This document shows, one piece after another, positions 5,597 through 8,460 of a stretch of 8,460 nt of DNA. The DNA lies in the NCBI GenBank assembly GCA_019090565.1, contig JAHRVS010000065.1:1-8460 (forward strand), in the 5' to 3' direction. Both the position numbers and the translations under genes were made by a program. The notes beneath the pieces were generated by a model, which was not told where the DNA came from, did no database searches, and saw only the letters and a list, made by a program, of their open reading frames with translations. Numbering within the stretch: position 1 is the stretch's first letter; every line of letters starts with the position of its first letter. Origin of the DNA: Gammaproteobacteria bacterium (GTDB taxonomy: Bacteria > Pseudomonadota > Gammaproteobacteria > Pseudomonadales > UBA3067).

Positions 5597-7439
5597 AAAA
5601 CTTAAGCTTTAGCGTCTTTAACTTGTCTTTTAGTTCCCTGTCAGCTTTGTTCTTTAAGCGCTGCTTCTCAGCCGCTTGTTTCTGTTTAAGCTCCTTTTTC
5701 TTCTGCGCTTCGTAGTCAGCGACCTCGCTTTTAAGCATCCCCTCCAGTTGCGCCTTGTTTTTATTCATTGATGCACTGAGATTATCCACGTCAATATTAA
5801 ACCGGCCGGAGTCAATTTTATGCTCCGTCAGGTAGGCAACTAGCTGAGCATTAATTTTCTTTTCAAGCTTTTTTTCCATCTCTTTTTGCTTCTGCTTCAT
5901 CCGCATTGAGATCGCCTTACCAACTTTTTTATCCAAATTGGATTTCAGGTTTACATCCAAGTCATCCAAGGGGCCACTTGCTTTTGCATCCAGGTTAAAT
6001 TGATCGATGCTAGCGAGAGCAAGACCAAGTTGCTTCTCTATGCCTTTTTTTCCGCCACCAGTAAAACGCGCATTAACAAATTCCATATTACTGGTTAGGT
6101 CCAAATTTTGTTGATAATAAGTCGCCTGAGCCTTTAAATGCGCCTTTGCAGCAGCCAGGTGAAACGCCTTGCCTTTCAGGGACATGAGTTTCAAATCGCT
6201 CACTTGAACCCCATCCACCATCAAGGAAAGGGTGTCTTTTCCTTTATTTTTAACTCGCCTATCAAAAGTACCCTCCAACGAGAACGCCTCCAACTCTTTA
6301 AGGTCTCGCCCTGTCAGATTAAGTAAAAGGGGGCGGCCCAGTATATTCTGTTGATGGGTAATATCTCGTAGCTCGCCAACATAAACGCCATTGGCCAGGT
6401 GGACGCTTATCTTGGCGCTACGAATCAGGAAATCAGGCAGCGGGTTTACCCCGCCATAATGAATATTACGGCCTAAATAGCGCGCCGACTCGTCTTCTTT
6501 GGGATCGCTTTCCAACAATATGGGTGCCAACCGTTTATACCACGTCATCGCTTCGTTCAATTTCTTTTCAGCTTCATCCCCAAAGAGTAAACGGGAAAAG
6601 TTTGACGCACCATTTTCTGAAAATTGATATTTATTCTTTAAGCGCTTAAGGTCTTCTTTTGGCGACTTTCGCAACTCCTTGAGTGCCTTATTGAAGTCAC
6701 TTCGACAGCTAAGAAGCTTAGCTTTGGAAGTGTCTATTTGCTTTTTCGTGGCTCGAATTTCAGTTTTTAATTGTTTTAAATCACGTTTTCTTTTTTTGAA
6801 GTCAGCAACACTTTCCATTTTTCCTTTAATGATCAACTGCAATCTATTCTCATATTGCTTTAAGCGCTTTTTATCTGGAATACGCCTCTTCGCTTCGTTC
6901 CCAGCTCGCTCACACTGCTGATACAGTTCATCCAGTGCTTCAGCGTTAGTTTGTGTTACAAGCGTTTCCTTTTCCAGAATACTGTCCACGCTGGGCGGCG
7001 TCACGCCGACATCTTCAAGTACACCTTCGACAACACTGCTCGTTTCCTTGGAAGCAGAACGACTCTGTGAGTCACGCAGTGCACCGGATGTTTGACGTTC
7101 TGTCTCAAACTGGACAACCAATATTTCCGCTTCATCAAAAATCGCTTGGCCCATTAACAAATAAAGCGGATCAATGTGGGTACGAATCGTTTCGATCTGA
7201 ATCAGGTTTTTAAAGGGTTCATCAGAATCGGCAACTTGCAGATTGATTAACTCGAGACCTAAGGGGAAAAGCGTAGTATTCACCTGGTCAAGCTCGACCT
7301 TTGCTCCTACCAAGTCTTCCCCTGAACGTTCAATCGCATAATGAATCCAGTTATCGAGAAAAAACCAAGCGGTGGACAAAACAACACCCACAACCGCAAT
7401 AAAGCCAAGTGCACCCTGCCAACGAAACCACCGATTCAT
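5595..7439 (-). CDS. TIGR03545 family protein, AsmA-like, membrane-anchored, function unknown
   Basis: A 614-residue protein with one N-terminal membrane segment (about 10-28) and no signal-peptidase site, so most of it should lie in the periplasm. Residues 30-115 have an AsmA-like opening (VGAKVELDQVNTTLFPLGLELINLQV). Residues about 165-275 are a highly charged coiled coil; about 330-505 are beta-rich repeats of the AsmA type, ending SGPLDDLDVNLKSNL. The C-terminus (about 505-540 and 565-614) is Lys/Glu/Gln-rich coiled coil ending KLKF. As I recall, TIGR03545 is uncharacterised, limited to outer-membrane bacteria and usually paired with TIGR03546. That partner lies directly upstream here with an ATGA overlap, and GGGAGG precedes the start by 4 bases, so the two are very probably translated together. 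By resemblance to AsmA-like proteins it may act in the envelope, perhaps spanning the periplasm; this is inference. Convergent with the cyclase gene. Confidence 0.85.
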   Translation of the reverse strand: MNRWFRWQGALGFIAVVGVVLSTAWFFLDNWIHYAIERSGEDLVGAKVELDQVNTTLFPLGLELINLQVADSDEPFKNLIQIETIRTHIDPLYLLMGQAIFDEAEILVVQFETERQTSGALRDSQSRSASKETSSVVEGVLEDVGVTPPSVDSILEKETLVTQTNAEALDELYQQCERAGNEAKRRIPDKKRLKQYENRLQLIIKGKMESVADFKKRKRDLKQLKTEIRATKKQIDTSKAKLLSCRSDFNKALKELRKSPKEDLKRLKNKYQFSENGASNFSRLLFGDEAEKKLNEAMTWYKRLAPILLESDPKEDESARYLGRNIHYGGVNPLPDFLIRSAKISVHLANGVYVGELRDITHQQNILGRPLLLNLTGRDLKELEAFSLEGTFDRRVKNKGKDTLSLMVDGVQVSDLKLMSLKGKAFHLAAAKAHLKAQATYYQQNLDLTSNMEFVNARFTGGGKKGIEKQLGLALASIDQFNLDAKASGPLDDLDVNLKSNLDKKVGKAISMRMKQKQKEMEKKLEKKINAQLVAYLTEHKIDSGRFNIDVDNLSASMNKNKAQLEGMLKSEVADYEAQKKKELKQKQAAEKQRLKNKADRELKDKLKTLKLKF

Positions 7440-7957
7440 ACGGCCTCCCGAACTTCGTTCGCCTTAGCAATAAGCTGATAAAACCGATTGGCCTTAATCA
7501 CTTGCATAACTTTACTTTTATTAATCCAAACTAGAAATCGCTGTCGGTATTTATTTATCAGCCAGTTACTGAGAAAGAACAGCGGTAAGGCAGCAATTAA
7601 AGAAAAAACCAGGCTACCGATTAGCGTCGTATTATTAAATCGAGTCAACCGCCAGGCTGTGGATTGATATAAGTCAGCCCAAAATGCCTGCCACTCAATA
7701 CGAGTTAATAAACTGGACCCAATATCGTTAAAGACAGGGTCCAGAAGGTAGGCAGCGCCCGAGAACAAACCCCAGGCGACAATGAAGCTGGCAAGATGGA
7801 CGCGCAGCACCAGCACAAGAAGGAGTAAAATGATGCTATGAAGGCCAAGGGTGGGCGTAAACCCCATAAACATGGCAAAAACAAACGCAGAGCTGATCTG
7901 CCCAGGGGCGCGATCTGAATTCAGGGCTTTCAATAATTTTGCGAGCGCTTCAAACAT
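7436..7957 (-). CDS. TIGR03546 family (DUF2062-like) inner-membrane protein, function unknown
   Basis: A 173-residue membrane protein with hydrophobic segments at about 21-32, 38-54, 56-75 and 112-131 and a positively charged C-terminal tail. The stretch SDRAPGQISSAFVFAMFMGFTPTLGLH, with its glycines and prolines before a hydrophobic helix, is typical of DUF2062-like proteins. TIGR03546 proteins are, as I recall, uncharacterised and nearly always next to a TIGR03545 gene, as here; its stop overlaps the next start as ATGA. AAGGA (7968-7972) precedes the ATG by 10 bases. Eighty-one bases separate it from the PP2C gene upstream, with a possible terminator between, so it may have its own promoter, though I found no convincing one. 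It could anchor or feed a substrate to its partner in the inner membrane (inference). Confidence 0.87.
   Translation of the reverse strand: MFEALAKLLKALNSDRAPGQISSAFVFAMFMGFTPTLGLHSIILLLLVLVLRVHLASFIVAWGLFSGAAYLLDPVFNDIGSSLLTRIEWQAFWADLYQSTAWRLTRFNNTTLIGSLVFSLIAALPLFFLSNWLINKYRQRFLVWINKSKVMQVIKANRFYQLIAKANEVREAV
7444..7449 (-). promoter_or_regulatory. ribosome binding site of the TIGR03545 gene inside the upstream gene
   Basis: On the minus strand GGGAGG lies 4 bases before the ATG at 7439 and within the last codons of the TIGR03546 gene. Together with the ATGA overlap it points to translational coupling. A 5-bp inverted repeat, CGAAC/GTTCG (7449-7461), lies immediately upstream of it. Confidence 0.6.
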
Positions 7958-7997
7958 TCCGTTATCATCCTTGCGTTACAGAAATAGCGTGTATCCT

Positions 7998-8024
7998 AAA
8001 AAACCCACTGGGTGACCTATGGGT
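7998..8024 (-). terminator. possible intrinsic terminator after the PP2C gene
   Basis: Read on the minus strand, ACCCA (8024-8020) can pair with TGGGT (8007-8003), and a run of T follows immediately (six T at 8003-7998). A smaller alternative stem, ACCC/GGGT at 8003-8013, uses the same T-run. The stem is short, so termination is probably partial, allowing some read-through into the TIGR03546 gene. Confidence 0.42.
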
Positions 8025-8038
8025 GCGAGCGCAGACTC

Positions 8039-8460
8039 TCAATTATAGTCGACAAGGACCGCAGTCAAGTTGTCTCTTGCCGATTTAGCAAGAGCGTTTT
8101 GGGACAAAGTGCTTAAGGCTTGATCGAGGTCCTCCAGAGTGAGCGCAGCGGTGATTTCTTCCATACTTAACTCGTTATAAAGGCCATCCGAGCATAACAG
8201 CAAACGGTCACCGATCTGAAGCCGCTCAGTGATAACATCTAGCTCTAGATGCTCTGCTGCTCCCACCGCTCGGGTAATAATATTCCTGGCCCCTTCCTCG
8301 TCATGCTCGCGCAAACTATGATCCTGGGTAATCGCCCTGAGAACGCCTTCTCGCAAGAGATAAAGGCGAGAATCCCCAGCCCAAATAGCGGAAAAAAAGT
8401 TTTTCTTAATGACTAAAGCAACCACGGTGCTTCCGCAAATGGATGCATCACCTTGATCGC
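8039..8460 (-). CDS. PP2C-family Ser/Thr protein phosphatase, 3' part only
   Basis: The C-terminal 139 residues of a metal-dependent phosphatase that removes phosphate from Ser/Thr in proteins. Visible PP2C motifs in order: GSTVVALVI, AGDSRLYLLR, ITQDHSL, IITRAVG, GDRLLLCSDGLYNEL with its metal-binding Asp, and ARDNLTAVLV with the final metal-binding Asp. The frame stays open to the window edge and GSTVV is a conserved core strand, so the GTG at 8425 is not a start. Bacterial stand-alone PP2C enzymes are about 240 residues, so roughly 100 residues are missing, including the first metal-binding motif. No membrane segment or extra domain follows the core, so it is probably cytosolic. Such enzymes often pair with Hanks-type kinases, for example in type VI secretion or forkhead-domain loci, but no kinase is in view. 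Confidence 0.92.
   Translation of the reverse strand, partial: DQGDASICGSTVVALVIKKNFFSAIWAGDSRLYLLREGVLRAITQDHSLREHDEEGARNIITRAVGAAEHLELDVITERLQIGDRLLLCSDGLYNELSMEEITAALTLEDLDQALSTLSQNALAKSARDNLTAVLVDYN

Noticed and set aside
8423..8425. GTG as the start of a short 128-residue phosphatase
   Set aside because: It falls inside the conserved GSTVV strand, and the frame is open with PP2C-like sequence up to the window edge.

Overview
The window reads as a chromosomal segment of a Gram-negative gammaproteobacterium, probably a marine or aquatic one. This rests on a YheS-type ABC-F protein, a CysZ sulfate permease and a TIGR03546/TIGR03545 gene pair, a family known from outer-membrane bacteria. 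The genus cannot be fixed from the sequence alone. No tRNA, rRNA, CRISPR array, phage gene or intact transposase gene was seen.

Layout, left to right. (1) The 3' part of a yheS-like ABC-F ATPase gene on the plus strand, cut by the window edge. (2) Convergent to it, on the minus strand, a 392-residue protein with a receiver-like N-terminus that has lost its phosphorylation residues, a GAF-like middle and an uncharacterised helical C-terminal domain. (3) About 490 bp upstream, a truncated second copy of that C-terminal domain, broken by a nonsense codon and cut off at a transposon-like end. (4) cysZ on the plus strand, starting at TTG. (5) A plus-strand diguanylate cyclase with a Crp-like effector domain. 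(6) On the minus strand, a two-gene module of unknown function (a DUF2062-like membrane protein, TIGR03546, and an AsmA-like anchored coiled-coil protein, TIGR03545) with an ATGA overlap. (7) Upstream of the module and on the same strand, the 3' part of a PP2C-family Ser/Thr phosphatase gene, also cut by the window edge.

Every intergenic gap from 2049 to 5594 carries sequence related to one short element whose ends resemble GGGCACCTCTAAAAAT. The best copy (4072-4249, 178 bp) has imperfect terminal inverted repeats and no coding capacity, so it looks like a MITE. Other copies are degenerate or only share an end. One element end marks the 5' breakpoint of the truncated paralogue. A perfect 28-bp palindrome overlaps the stop codon of the cyclase gene.

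The genes do not form one obvious pathway. Signalling is a recurring theme (pseudo-receiver protein, cyclic di-GMP synthesis, PP2C phosphatase), but a functional link between them is not shown. The least understood parts are the TIGR03546/TIGR03545 module, the receiver-like protein with its decayed paralogue, and the repeat family.
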